Notes: generated by a model from the sequence alone, not told the origin. 64,000 nt of DNA from Kutzneria sp044547355 (GCF_044547355.1 NZ_JBIUAG010000023.1:101808-165807), one strand, 5' to 3'. Counted from the first letter of the stretch, positions 9,367-17,589 are shown. Program-made: numbers and translations.

Positions 9367-11037
9367 CTAGGGCTTCAGCGACCGCAGGTGACCGCCCTGC
9401 GCCAGCACCCCGTCCAGGGAGCTGAGGAAGGCCGGGAAACGGCTGGCGAAGCGGTCCAGGTCGCGGGACTGCTCGGCCTCGCCGAACCAGTACAGGCCGG
9501 GCGTGCCGTCGGCGTCGGGGTCGAGGCCGCGGAACGTGGTCAGCCAGCGGTCGGTCTGACCCAGCACCACCGCGTAGGGCAGCGACCGGGAGAACACCAT
9601 CTCCCGGTCGCCGTCCGGGATGTCCGTGGGCGACACGGTCGTCAGGTACGTCAGCAGACCGCGCACCTGGTGCAGCAGTGCGCTGCCGCGCCGCGTGCGT
9701 GCCGGCATGGAGCGCGAACCGGCGGCCAGCGCGGCCCCGGCGATGATCACGGCCAGGCCCAGCAGCGCGTGGCCGATCGTGAGCGCGAGGATCACCGTGA
9801 GCACGATGCCCAGCGCGGCCACGGTGACGCCGCCCCACCACCAACGGCTGCGCTCGGTGTCGGGACGCCGCGTGAACCAGTCCTTGGCCACCACGTCGGA
9901 GTAGAGGGCGCTGCTGACCGCCGCGAGGTTCACGCCCTTGCCGCGCAGCTGCGAGAGCTGCACCTGGTCGGCGTCGCCCAGCAGGGACTGGTACACGGCC
10001 TTCTCGTACGCCGTGAGCGCGTCGTCGGCGGGGTTGCGGCGCACGATGCGCCAGTCGATGACGCCCTCGCCGCTGGGCACCTCGTCGATCCACAAGTAGT
10101 TGCGCACCGCCAAGTCGATGACGGTCGCGGTCACGTCCACCACGTCGACGTGCTCGTCGATGACGGTGCCGACCTGGCCCGGCAGCACGCCGTCGGGGGA
10201 AGCGAAGGCCACGTGCCCGTCGGCGTCCTTGCCCAGCACCTGCACCGGGCCCACGTCGCCGGCCAGCGCCTTGGCGTCGCGGCCGCGGGCGTACCAGAGC
10301 AGGCCGAGGCCGGCGAGCAGCAGCACGATCAGCACCACCAGGCCGATACCGGTCTCCGTGGTCAGCGCGAACGCCGACGCCAGCGCGTTGGTCTGCACCA
10401 CGCGCTCGTTGACCGGGACCGTGCCGTTGGGCAGGCCGATGGCGAAGTCCACGCGCTGCCCGGGCGTGAGCGTGTCGTGCTCGGCGGTCGGCACGCCGCC
10501 CTCGCCGATCTGCGACAGACCGCACGCGGTGGTCGAATCCGGTTCGCCGGCCAGGCAGGTGATGGACTGCGGCTCGGCCGGCGTCACCACCGACACCGTG
10601 AGCCGATCGATCGTCACATCCCAGCCGCTGGCCACCTGCCAGCGGACGTCCTCGTGCGTGCCCTGGTCGGCCACGGCCCCGTCGACCACGTAGCTGACGG
10701 TCGACTCGCCCGCGCCCAGGTGCACGGTCAGGTTCTGGTCGTCCACCGAGGCGTTGCCGTTGCCGGTCACCTTGGCCTGCGTGACGGTGTACACGCGTTC
10801 GGTGTCCGGCCCCGCGGTCAGCCGCAGCGGGGCGGTGCGGTTGGCGGACTTGCCGGCCGGCACGGTGACCCGCTCGCTGACCGTGAGCTTGCCGTCCCGC
10901 TCGACCTTCAGCGCGATCTGCGACTGCACGCCGTCGGACGGGGCCGCCGCCGCGAGCGGGGCAAGCCCGGCGCCGGCGACGGAAAGCGTGAGGGTGGCCA
11001 CGGCCAGGCCCCAGTTGGTGAACACGGGAGCGGACAA
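9367..11037 (-). CDS. DUF2207-type membrane protein
   Basis: 556 residues. Layout: signal-like hydrophobic N-terminus (ends near APLAAAAPSD), an extracellular beta-rich domain of about 220 residues typical of DUF2207, a transmembrane segment (GLVVLIVLLLAGLGLLWYAR), a cytoplasmic domain, a hydrophobic double-span segment (GGVTVAALGIVLTVILALTI and the following run), and a cytoplasmic tail. The start is uncertain: the longest frame begins with TTG at 11037, and a GTG lies four codons in. DUF2207 proteins are uncharacterised membrane proteins common in actinobacteria; no function is assigned. Divergent from the zinc metallopeptidase cluster, with only 83 nt between. Confidence 0.8.
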   Translation of the reverse strand: MSAPVFTNWGLAVATLTLSVAGAGLAPLAAAAPSDGVQSQIALKVERDGKLTVSERVTVPAGKSANRTAPLRLTAGPDTERVYTVTQAKVTGNGNASVDDQNLTVHLGAGESTVSYVVDGAVADQGTHEDVRWQVASGWDVTIDRLTVSVVTPAEPQSITCLAGEPDSTTACGLSQIGEGGVPTAEHDTLTPGQRVDFAIGLPNGTVPVNERVVQTNALASAFALTTETGIGLVVLIVLLLAGLGLLWYARGRDAKALAGDVGPVQVLGKDADGHVAFASPDGVLPGQVGTVIDEHVDVVDVTATVIDLAVRNYLWIDEVPSGEGVIDWRIVRRNPADDALTAYEKAVYQSLLGDADQVQLSQLRGKGVNLAAVSSALYSDVVAKDWFTRRPDTERSRWWWGGVTVAALGIVLTVILALTIGHALLGLAVIIAGAALAAGSRSMPARTRRGSALLHQVRGLLTYLTTVSPTDIPDGDREMVFSRSLPYAVVLGQTDRWLTTFRGLDPDADGTPGLYWFGEAEQSRDLDRFASRFPAFLSSLDGVLAQGGHLRSLKP

Positions 11038-11120
11038 TAGTGCAGGCCGCCTATCCTTGCGGCGATATCCACCGAGGGGGCGACGGCTAGCTCGTGCCGC
11101 CCATGAACGACAGGGCGTAG

Positions 11121-12011
11121 ATGGACAACCGGGGCGCGTTCCACGATCCGCTGCTGGAGCCCGGTCGTTTTCCGAGTGCCACTCCGGTTCGGTCGCGGGC
11201 CTCCGTGCAGCGGTATATGACGCTGGGCGCGCTGGCGCTCGTGTTTCTGCTGGTGTTCGGCATCGACGCCATCGGCCCCACCGAGTCGGTCGCCGGCGTC
11301 GCGCAGGCCGAGGCGCCGCGCGCGGTGGTGGCGCTGGCGACCAACCCGCTGCTGACCTACTCGGCCTCGCTGGCCCAGAACACGTGCACGCTGCCGAAGT
11401 TCGGCCGTGGCCTCGAGCAGTTACGCGCGTACCTGACCGCCGAGCTGTCCTGTCTGGACGCCGCGTGGAAGCCGCTTGTCACCGCGCTCAACATGCCGTT
11501 CGAGCCCACGACGCTTGTGATGGACTCCAGCTCCGGCGAGTGCCGGTCCCGCGACGACAGCTCCCCGGTGGCGTTCTACTGCGGCGCCGACAACCAGCTG
11601 CACATGCCCATCGACACCGTGTTGCAGGGCACCGACGGCATCCCGGCCGTGATCGTCGGCGTGCTCGCCCACGAGTACGGCCACCACGTGCAGGACCTCA
11701 GCGGCATCCTGCTGGCCGAGTCCCGCCGCGAGCAGGCCGCCGGCCGCGACACCCCGGCCGGGCTGGAACTGTCCCGCCGCCTGGAGCTGCAGGCGAACTG
11801 CTTCGCCGGTATGTTCCTCGCCAGCGTTGCCGGGCGTGGTTCGATCAGCCGGTCGATGGCCGCGGACGGCGCCGCCGCGTTCGCCGACGGCGGCGGGGAG
11901 TCCGACCACGGCAGCCCGGCGCACCAGGGGCGGTGGGCGCAGATCGGCTACCAGGAGAACAAGACCGCCGCGTGCAACACGTGGGCGGCGGCGCAGGGGG
12001 ACGTCAGTTGA
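11121..12011 (+). CDS. Membrane-anchored neutral zinc metallopeptidase (copy 1 of 3)
   Basis: 296 residues. A single N-terminal membrane anchor (YMTLGALALVFLLVFGIDAIG, about 33-53) leaves the bulk outside the cell. The zinc motif HEYGHHVQD lies in the family of predicted neutral zinc metallopeptidases (YpfJ-like), with a downstream helix SRRLELQANCFAGMF that supplies the conserved Glu/Asn of this group. Conserved Cys pairs (NTCTLP, LSCLDAAW, FYCG, ACNTW) suggest disulfides. First of three tandem paralogues; its TGA overlaps the TTG of the next gene (TTGA). Substrate unknown. Confidence 0.88.
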   Translation: MDNRGAFHDPLLEPGRFPSATPVRSRASVQRYMTLGALALVFLLVFGIDAIGPTESVAGVAQAEAPRAVVALATNPLLTYSASLAQNTCTLPKFGRGLEQLRAYLTAELSCLDAAWKPLVTALNMPFEPTTLVMDSSSGECRSRDDSSPVAFYCGADNQLHMPIDTVLQGTDGIPAVIVGVLAHEYGHHVQDLSGILLAESRREQAAGRDTPAGLELSRRLELQANCFAGMFLASVAGRGSISRSMAADGAAAFADGGGESDHGSPAHQGRWAQIGYQENKTAACNTWAAAQGDVS

Positions 12012-13156
12012 ATCCGTGGAACACCGGCGACGACCAGGGCCGCCCGCTGCCGCCGCCGCTGCCCAGCCAGTACCCGCCGAATCCCTATCCCCAGGGCCGG
12101 TCCCCGTACTACGGCCAGCAGCCGCCGCCTCCGCCGTCGTACCAGCCGTACCCGATGCCGCCGGCCCGGCCGGTCATGCCGCCGCCGGTGCACGCCCACG
12201 GCCCGATGGCGTCGCCGTACCCGCAGGCCCCGACGTCGCCCTACCCGCCGCCACCGCCACGGCGGCCCTCACGGCGTCCGTTCGTCACGCTGTTCCTGAT
12301 CGGACTCGTGGTGCTGGGCGTCGTCGTGGTCGGCGTGGTCGGGAACGGCCGCAGCCGGCAGCGCACCGCGCCCACGCCGACCCCGACCAACCTGCCGACC
12401 TCCGTGCCGACGACCTCGCCCGGCAGCGGCCCCGGCGGCTCGGACGGCGTGGACAAGCTCGGTGACAACCCGCTGTTCACCGCTAGCACCATGGGACCGG
12501 TGACCTGCACGCTGCCGCGCTGGCAATCGGTGGCGTCGGCGTCCAACGCCTACTTCACCGCCGCGCTGCCGTGCCTGGACCGCGCGTGGCAGCCGGTGCT
12601 CCAGTCCGTGCACCTGCCGTTCCACGAGCCGAAGCTGGCGTTCCCCAGCGGCAAGACGTGGAGCAGCCCCTGCGGCTCGGTGTCGCAGGAGGAAGCCGCC
12701 GCGTTCTACTGCAACGGCGACCAGACGCTGTACATGCCGATCTCCGGGTTGCAGACCGACGAGATCGGCAACCGCCCCGGCGCCTACCTCGCGGTGTTCG
12801 CGCACGAGTACGGCCACTTCGTGCAGGACCTCAGCGGCGTGCTGACGGCCGCGCACAAGCAGGAGTACGGCGACGACGACCCTGACAGCGATGCCAGCCT
12901 GGAGGTGTCGCGGCGGCTGGAGTTGCAGGCGCAGTGCTTCTCCGGTCTGTTCCTTGCCGCCGCCGTCGGCCGTGGCTCGATCGACACGACGGTCGCGCGG
13001 GACGCCCAGAACACGCAGGAGCGCGGCGACCAGCCCGGCGAGCGCCGCGACCACGGCACCAGCGACCACGCCTCGGCGTGGTGGACGCAGGGCTTCGTGA
13101 AGAAGACGGTCGCGCAGTGCAACACGTGGGTGGCCGACAGCTCTGACGTGCAGTAG
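12008..13156 (+). CDS. Membrane-anchored neutral zinc metallopeptidase (copy 2 of 3)
   Basis: 382 residues from TTG 12008, chosen because it overlaps the previous stop by four bases and keeps a Pro/Tyr-rich cytoplasmic segment (about 1-90, many PPPP, YPxxPYP runs). A membrane span follows (FVTLFLIGLVVLGVVVVGVVG), a Ser/Thr/Pro linker, and a catalytic domain with HEYGHFVQD and SRRLELQAQCFSGLF. Cys positions match copy 1. Pro-rich cytoplasmic tails of this kind are common on actinobacterial envelope proteins. The low-complexity 5' part could also start at an internal ATG near 12151. Confidence 0.85.
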   Translation: MNPWNTGDDQGRPLPPPLPSQYPPNPYPQGRSPYYGQQPPPPPSYQPYPMPPARPVMPPPVHAHGPMASPYPQAPTSPYPPPPPRRPSRRPFVTLFLIGLVVLGVVVVGVVGNGRSRQRTAPTPTPTNLPTSVPTTSPGSGPGGSDGVDKLGDNPLFTASTMGPVTCTLPRWQSVASASNAYFTAALPCLDRAWQPVLQSVHLPFHEPKLAFPSGKTWSSPCGSVSQEEAAAFYCNGDQTLYMPISGLQTDEIGNRPGAYLAVFAHEYGHFVQDLSGVLTAAHKQEYGDDDPDSDASLEVSRRLELQAQCFSGLFLAAAVGRGSIDTTVARDAQNTQERGDQPGERRDHGTSDHASAWWTQGFVKKTVAQCNTWVADSSDVQ

Positions 13157-13159
13157 CGG

Positions 13160-14236
13160 TTGCCGCGGCAACCAGTGAACTGGTTGCCGCCGCCAGTCGT
13201 AGCACCAGTGATGCCGCCACCACTGAGCAACGGACCTGGCCCGCCGCGGCGGCGGCCCTCGCGCGCCCCCGTCGTGGCGATCGTGGTGGTGGCGGCGGTC
13301 CTCATCGGCGTGGCCGCGATCGGCCTGAGCCGCCTCGGCTACTCCCGGCCGGCGGCCGAGTCCGGTGCGACGCCCACCGCGATGGCCACCCTCGACCCGC
13401 CCACGACGACCACCACGCCGTCACGGACCACGCCCCGCACGACCACGCCGCCGCCGACCACCACCAGCCGGCATCCGAGCACCAGCTCCGCGCCGCCGAG
13501 CAGCGCCCAGCCGGCCGGTCCACGGGCCGTGGTCAAGCTCGGCGACAACCCGCTGTTCGAGGTGGGCGGCCTGCCGCCGACCAACTGCAAGCTCAGCCGG
13601 TGGACCACCGACCCGGCCGGGGCGGAGCGCTTCTTCCGCAGCGCCCTGCCGTGCCTGGACGCCGCGTGGGCGCCGGTGATGAAGGCCGCCAACCTGCCGT
13701 TCAGCCCGCCCGACCTGGCCTTCCCCGGCGGCACGACGTGGCACAGCCAGTGCGGCTCCGAGGAGGCCGGGAGCGGTCGTGTCGCCGCCTTCTACTGCCC
13801 CACGGACAACACCATCTACATGCCGTTCTCCGCGCTCCAGACCGACATGTACGGCGCGCACCCCGGCACCTACCTCGCGGTGTTCGCCCACGAGTACGGG
13901 CACCACGTGCAGGACCTGGCCGGCATCGAGGACGCCTACACCCAAGCGACCTACGCCACCCGTTCGCCGGACGAGCGGATGGAGCTGTCACGGCGGCTGG
14001 AGCTGGAGGCGCAGTGCTTCTCCGGCATGTTCCTGGCCGCCACCGCCGGCCGTGGCGACGTCGACGACAACATCACCCGTGAGGCGCAGAACAGCCAGGA
14101 CCGTGGCGACCACAACGGCCCGCCGCGCGACCACGGCACCGACGAGCACGCCATGGGCTGGTGGAACTCGGGCTTCCAGCGCAACAGCCTGTCCCAGTGC
14201 GACACCTGGTTGGCCAGCGCCGCCGACGTCGCCTGA
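13160..14236 (+). CDS. Membrane-anchored neutral zinc metallopeptidase (copy 3 of 3)
   Basis: 358 residues if TTG 13160 is used; ATG 13211 (just before the membrane span) is an alternative. Short Pro-rich N-terminus, span VVAIVVVAAVLIGVAAIGLS, a Thr/Pro-rich linker, and a catalytic domain with HEYGHHVQD and SRRLELEAQCFSGMF. Closest in text to copy 2, so the array probably grew by tandem duplication. The last 57 bases of this gene, with the first bases of the next backbone gene, are repeated at 16130-16230, marking the insertion of the AbiE module directly behind it. Confidence 0.86.
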   Translation: MPRQPVNWLPPPVVAPVMPPPLSNGPGPPRRRPSRAPVVAIVVVAAVLIGVAAIGLSRLGYSRPAAESGATPTAMATLDPPTTTTTPSRTTPRTTTPPPTTTSRHPSTSSAPPSSAQPAGPRAVVKLGDNPLFEVGGLPPTNCKLSRWTTDPAGAERFFRSALPCLDAAWAPVMKAANLPFSPPDLAFPGGTTWHSQCGSEEAGSGRVAAFYCPTDNTIYMPFSALQTDMYGAHPGTYLAVFAHEYGHHVQDLAGIEDAYTQATYATRSPDERMELSRRLELEAQCFSGMFLAATAGRGDVDDNITREAQNSQDRGDHNGPPRDHGTDEHAMGWWNSGFQRNSLSQCDTWLASAADVA

Positions 14237-14280
14237 GTGGCAGGCTGGCGGGATGCAGACGCGTGAGTGGATCGCCGCCG
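14180..14280 (+). repeat. Direct repeat, left copy, bounding the AbiE module
   Basis: 101 bp matching 16130-16230 at 99 positions (differences at 14219 and 14237). It spans the 3' end of the third metallopeptidase gene, its stop, and the first 28 bases of the isomerase-fold gene. Together the repeats enclose the AbiEi/AbiEii genes and their operators. Confidence 0.95.
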
Positions 14281-14372
14281 CCAAGCGAGCCGCACTGAAC
14301 GCCTCCACATGCGTACGGCAGGCCCACACCGAGCCCATCGACGTCGACGAACGCACCAGCGACCAAGCGTGA
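14253..14372 (+). pseudogene. Truncated 5' copy of the mycothiol-dependent isomerase gene
   Basis: Begins with the same MQTREWIAA as the intact gene at 16203, then switches at 14281 to unrelated sequence and stops after 39 codons. It is a remnant made when the AbiE cassette entered. The unrelated 30-codon tail has no recognisable motif. Confidence 0.75.
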
Positions 14373-14379
14373 ATCCCCG

Positions 14380-15291
14380 CTACTGAATCCAGCGTCGCGA
14401 AGCGGGATCCCACGAGGCATCGGCGCTGAGCTTGCCGATGAGCACCGGGTCAGCGAACCCTTCCAGCGCGGCAAGGATCTCGGCGAAGTCCACTGGCAGC
14501 GTGCTGTCGAGTTGGAGCTTCCTCAGCCACGCGGCCCAGCGCGCCTGTCCGATTTCGGCGTACCCGTCCAGTGCCGCGCCAAGGTCGGTGACAGGGACGC
14601 TGCGATGTGTGGCGACCGCTTCGATGGCCGATCGCAGATCGGTCGTCTGGAAGCTGTAAGTGCCGGCCAGCAGGTAGATGTCGGCGAAGTCGCGCCACCG
14701 TGTGCTCGCCAGCCCGCGTTGCAGGGCTGTGACGGTCTTTTCGGCGAGCACCATCTCCATCGGATATCCGCGGAGGCGGATAGGCTCGCCGTCGAGCAGG
14801 CGTGGCAATGCGATGTCGGCTGGGTGGGGCCAGATCGGGTCGCCGACGTTGACATCGACGTGGAATGGCTCTCTGGCCTTGGCGAGGTTCGTTTTCAGGC
14901 TGACCCGTACGCCGGAGTACTGGTCCTCGTCGCGGATGACCTGGGCGGTGATGTGGTCGATATCGAAAATGAGTCCGTCATCGAGATCGGCCGGCAGTGT
15001 TGTCGCCGCGATTTCCGCTATGAGATCGCGGATGGTGTCGACGTTGTTCGCCAGGTGCACTGCGGCCACGTTGATGTCGGTTGTTGGTCGGCGCAGTTCG
15101 TATGCCGCGAGTAGCACGCCGCCTTTGAGGACGAGCTGGTCACGGTGGGGTGAGTGGGCGAGTCGAAGGAGGAAGCCCTCGAGCGCGTACAGACGCAGGT
15201 ACTCGGCGGTGGTCCGTCCCGCGAGCCTGGCATTGCGTTGCAAAGCAAGAAACGCGCGGCCTGCCGGGGTCGCGTGTGTTGGTCGGTTGAT
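14380..15291 (-). CDS. abiEii: AbiEii-type nucleotidyltransferase toxin (type IV TA)
   Basis: About 303 residues. The family N-terminus (RPTHATPAGRAFLALQ) lies upstream of the first conventional start (TTG 15243, giving 287 residues). The best Shine-Dalgarno (AGGAGAG, complement of 15295-15301) sits five bases before an ATC codon at 15291, so I placed the start there; no ATG or GTG is available back to the preceding gene's stop. AbiEii toxins are NTP transferases; the KGG of motif I is present, but the metal-binding TxDxD reads TTDIN, with Asn in place of the second Asp. Motif III (EKTVTALQRG ... RWRDFADIY) is intact. Encoded just after its antitoxin, inside the 101-bp repeats. Confidence 0.85.
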   Translation of the reverse strand: MNRPTHATPAGRAFLALQRNARLAGRTTAEYLRLYALEGFLLRLAHSPHRDQLVLKGGVLLAAYELRRPTTDINVAAVHLANNVDTIRDLIAEIAATTLPADLDDGLIFDIDHITAQVIRDEDQYSGVRVSLKTNLAKAREPFHVDVNVGDPIWPHPADIALPRLLDGEPIRLRGYPMEMVLAEKTVTALQRGLASTRWRDFADIYLLAGTYSFQTTDLRSAIEAVATHRSVPVTDLGAALDGYAEIGQARWAAWLRKLQLDSTLPVDFAEILAALEGFADPVLIGKLSADASWDPASRRWIQ

Positions 15292-15354
15292 GGTCTCTCC
15301 TGGTGATTGAACCAGCAGGTGCTCTGCGGGCTCTTGTCTGGCGCGGACAGGCCG

Positions 15355-15933
15355 TCACAACAAAACTTGAAGCGTGTGCAACAGGGCTGGCCTTGCTGTC
15401 GGAAATGCTGTTGCGGTCCGGAGCAGGTGGGCGGGCCGGCCGCCGCGGCGGAGCCAGCGCCGGAGGGCCTCGGTGGCGATCTCTGGTCCTATGATGTGCC
15501 GCACGCGGAACGCGTCCACGATGCTGCGTGGCGCGTCGTAGAGCCCGATCGGGTGGCTGTCGTCGGTGGGAATCTCGGTGCGGCCGAGATCGAACGTCGC
15601 GGGGTCGAACCTGTGCCAGCGGACTGGCGCTGCGACTGCTGGCAGCCAAGTCCCCCGGGGGAGAGCGACGTCGTGCACAGGGGGGATGACGTCGGTCAGT
15701 TCATGGTGGGCAAGCGCCGAGACCAGACACAGGGTTGCCCGGTGGGCCCTGACCGCGATCTCCAGCAGGTCCAGGTCGACAGGCTCGGCGTCGACGCGGC
15801 GATACAGGCCGCGGCCGACGCGTTCCACCATGCCGGTGGCCTGCAAGCGCGCCAGTTGGCGGCGAGACAGGTCGAGTCGCTCGGCATCCGCTGTGGTGAA
15901 GGTGTCCGGCAGATCGAGGTGCGGGTGCGACAC
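15355..15933 (-). CDS. abiEi: AbiEi-type antitoxin / transcriptional repressor (type IV TA)
   Basis: 192 residues from GTG 15933 with a strong AGGAGGTG Shine-Dalgarno (complement of 15938-15945). The N-terminal winged-helix segment (TTADAERLDLSRRQLARLQATGMVERVGRGLYRR read in parts) is the AbiEi DNA-binding domain; the C-terminal part (ALAHHELTDVIPP, VALPRGTW, DAPRSIVDAFR) matches the AbiEi antitoxin domain. Known AbiEi proteins repress their own promoter by binding paired inverted repeats and neutralise AbiEii without contact (type IV). Two such repeats lie directly upstream. The gap to abiEii is 63 nt and both genes are in the same frame. Confidence 0.87.
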   Translation of the reverse strand: MSHPHLDLPDTFTTADAERLDLSRRQLARLQATGMVERVGRGLYRRVDAEPVDLDLLEIAVRAHRATLCLVSALAHHELTDVIPPVHDVALPRGTWLPAVAAPVRWHRFDPATFDLGRTEIPTDDSHPIGLYDAPRSIVDAFRVRHIIGPEIATEALRRWLRRGGRPAHLLRTATAFPTARPALLHTLQVLL

Positions 15934-15974
15934 CGTTCACCTCCTGGTCCTCAGATCGTCGGGCCGAACGTGTT

Positions 15975-16003
15975 CCTATCCAGACCTGGTAGGTCTGGAT
16001 AGG
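15975..16003. promoter_or_regulatory. Operator candidate IR1 upstream of abiEi
   Basis: Perfect 13-bp palindrome arms, CCTATCCAGACCT and its complement, separated by 3 nt. It lies 42-70 nt before the abiEi start and shares its half-site with IR2 (CCTAKCCAGACC), the pattern expected of AbiEi autoregulation. Confidence 0.7.
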
Positions 16004-16019
16004 TATTCGTACATCTGGT

Positions 16020-16070
16020 GCGTGCGCAATCCTAGCCAGACCCACCGGGTGTGGCTAGGATTGCGCACGC
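16020..16070. promoter_or_regulatory. Operator candidate IR2 / long palindrome upstream of abiEi
   Basis: Palindrome with 19 perfect outer pairs, one mismatch and four more pairs around a 3-nt loop. Each inner half holds CCTAGCCAGACC, one base different from the IR1 half-site. It may also act as a terminator insulating the module. Confidence 0.65.
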
Positions 16071-16129
16071 GGATCGGCGTGTCTCCGGGGGCATGGTCAT
16101 CGGCTTGGCAAGGACTGGTGCCGCGCGCT

Positions 16130-16230
16130 CGCAACAGCCTGTCCCAGTGCGACACCTGGTTGGCCAGCCCCGCCGACGTCGCCTGAATGGCAGGCTGGCG
16201 GGATGCAGACGCGTGAGTGGATCGCCGCCG
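16130..16230 (+). repeat. Direct repeat, right copy, bounding the AbiE module
   Basis: Matches 14180-14280 at 99 of 101 positions. The part up to 16186 is a detached copy of the end of metallopeptidase copy 3 including its TGA, so this stretch is not part of a working gene until ATG 16203. Confidence 0.95.
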
Positions 16231-16946
16231 TGGGCGGCCAGGGGGAGCGGCTCGCGGCCGCCGCCGAGCAAGCCGGGCCGAGCGCCCCGGTGCCGACCTG
16301 CCCCGACTGGGCGGTTCGCGACCTGCTGGTGCACACCGGCGCCGTGCATCGATGGGCCACGGCGTGCGTCGCCGACGCCCGGACCGAGCCCGCGGATCTC
16401 GGCGAGGTGGCGAAGGCCGCCGGCGCGCTGGCCGACGAGGCCCTGGTCGACTGGTTCCGGGCCGGTCTGACCGAGCTGGCCCACGTGCTCACCGCCGCGC
16501 CGGACGACCTCGAATGCTGGACGTTCATGCGCACCGCGCCGACCGGGTCGCAGTTCTGGGCGCGCCGCCAGGCGCACGAGACCACCATCCACAGCGTCGA
16601 CGCCGAGGCCGCGGCCGGTCTCGCGTCACCGATCGCGTCGACGCTCGCCGCCGACGGCGTGGACGAGCTGCTGTGCGGCTTCCTGCCCCGCAACCGCCGG
16701 CTCCGGGTCGAGGAGCCGGCGTCGGTGCTGGTCAGCGCGACCGACACCGGAGACCACTGGCTGTTCCACTACGGTCCCGAGCAGCCGACGGCGGCGCGCG
16801 TCTCGGCCCCGGTCGACGCCGACGCCACCATTGCCGGCACCGCGGCCGAGCTGTACCTGGCGCTGTGGAACCGCCGGCCGCTGCACGGGCTCACCAGCGA
16901 CCAGGCCCTGGCCGACCGGTGGGCCGACCAGGTTCAGGTGCGCTAG
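16203..16946 (+). CDS. Maleylpyruvate isomerase-family mycothiol-dependent enzyme
   Basis: 247 residues from ATG 16203. N-terminal DinB-like four-helix domain with the family segment CPDWAVRDLLVHTGAVHRWA and the metal-ligand helix RRQAHETTIHSVDAE; the C-terminal part is the MDMPI C domain. Members use mycothiol, the actinobacterial thiol, as cofactor or substrate; the true substrate here is unknown. The true 5' region was once joined to the metallopeptidase gene, now separated by the AbiE insertion. It converges on the next gene, and the two stop codons share the palindrome CTAG at 16943-16946. Confidence 0.88.
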   Translation: MQTREWIAAVGGQGERLAAAAEQAGPSAPVPTCPDWAVRDLLVHTGAVHRWATACVADARTEPADLGEVAKAAGALADEALVDWFRAGLTELAHVLTAAPDDLECWTFMRTAPTGSQFWARRQAHETTIHSVDAEAAAGLASPIASTLAADGVDELLCGFLPRNRRLRVEEPASVLVSATDTGDHWLFHYGPEQPTAARVSAPVDADATIAGTAAELYLALWNRRPLHGLTSDQALADRWADQVQVR

Positions 16947-17545
16947 CCGGCGGTGTTGCTGGGGGCCGCGCTGTCCTCGGCCTCGTCGGGCTCGTCCACC
17001 GACTCGTCCTCGGGTTCGACCGCCGGCTCGGGCTCGGGGGCCGGCTCCACGACGGTGACCGGCGCCAGCGGCAGTTCCGGCTCGCTCGCGCCGATGACCG
17101 GGGCCACCGCGGGCTTGGGGGCCGGCTGGTAGCGGATCAGGTACGCGTACAGGGCCCCGGCCACCGCGCTCAGGCACAGCAGCAGAGCGGTGAGCCGCCC
17201 GTCCCGGTTGCCGCCGACCTGCGCCGCGTCGGCGGCGTGCGCGCTGAGCGTGCCGTTGTCGTCGACGACGGCCACGTCCAGCGTGGCGCCCTTGGGCTGC
17301 CCGCAGCCGTCCAGCGGCACCTGCTTCTTGGCCCCGTCGATGGTGACCTCGACCGTGTCGTGGGCGTTGCCGCCGCCGCACTGCGCCGAGGTCACCACCG
17401 TCGCCTTGGTGTGCACGGCCGAGGGCGCGTCCGTGTCCGGGAAGCCCAGGGTCGGCCACCACACGAGCACCGCCGCACCGATCCCGACCAGCCCGATGAC
17501 CAGCAGGATCAGCACCCATCGCACCTGGGTATGCCGAGCCGCCAC
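16943..17545 (-). CDS. Two-span membrane protein, function unknown
   Basis: 200 residues from GTG 17545. Membrane span 1 (VLILLVIGLVGIGAAVLVWW) near the N-terminus, an extracellular domain of about 90 residues with three Cys (AQCGGG, DGCGQP), span 2 (LTALLLCLSAVAGALYAYL), and a cytoplasmic acidic Pro/Glu-rich tail (EPEPAVEPEDESVDEPDEAE in parts). Resembles DUF3592-like membrane proteins only loosely; I do not assign a family. Same strand as the lipoprotein gene 44 nt upstream, so possibly one transcript. Confidence 0.75.
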   Translation of the reverse strand: MAARHTQVRWVLILLVIGLVGIGAAVLVWWPTLGFPDTDAPSAVHTKATVVTSAQCGGGNAHDTVEVTIDGAKKQVPLDGCGQPKGATLDVAVVDDNGTLSAHAADAAQVGGNRDGRLTALLLCLSAVAGALYAYLIRYQPAPKPAVAPVIGASEPELPLAPVTVVEPAPEPEPAVEPEDESVDEPDEAEDSAAPSNTAG

Positions 17546-17589
17546 GCGACCATCGTCCCAGACCCGGCGGCCCGGGGCACCCAGGACCG

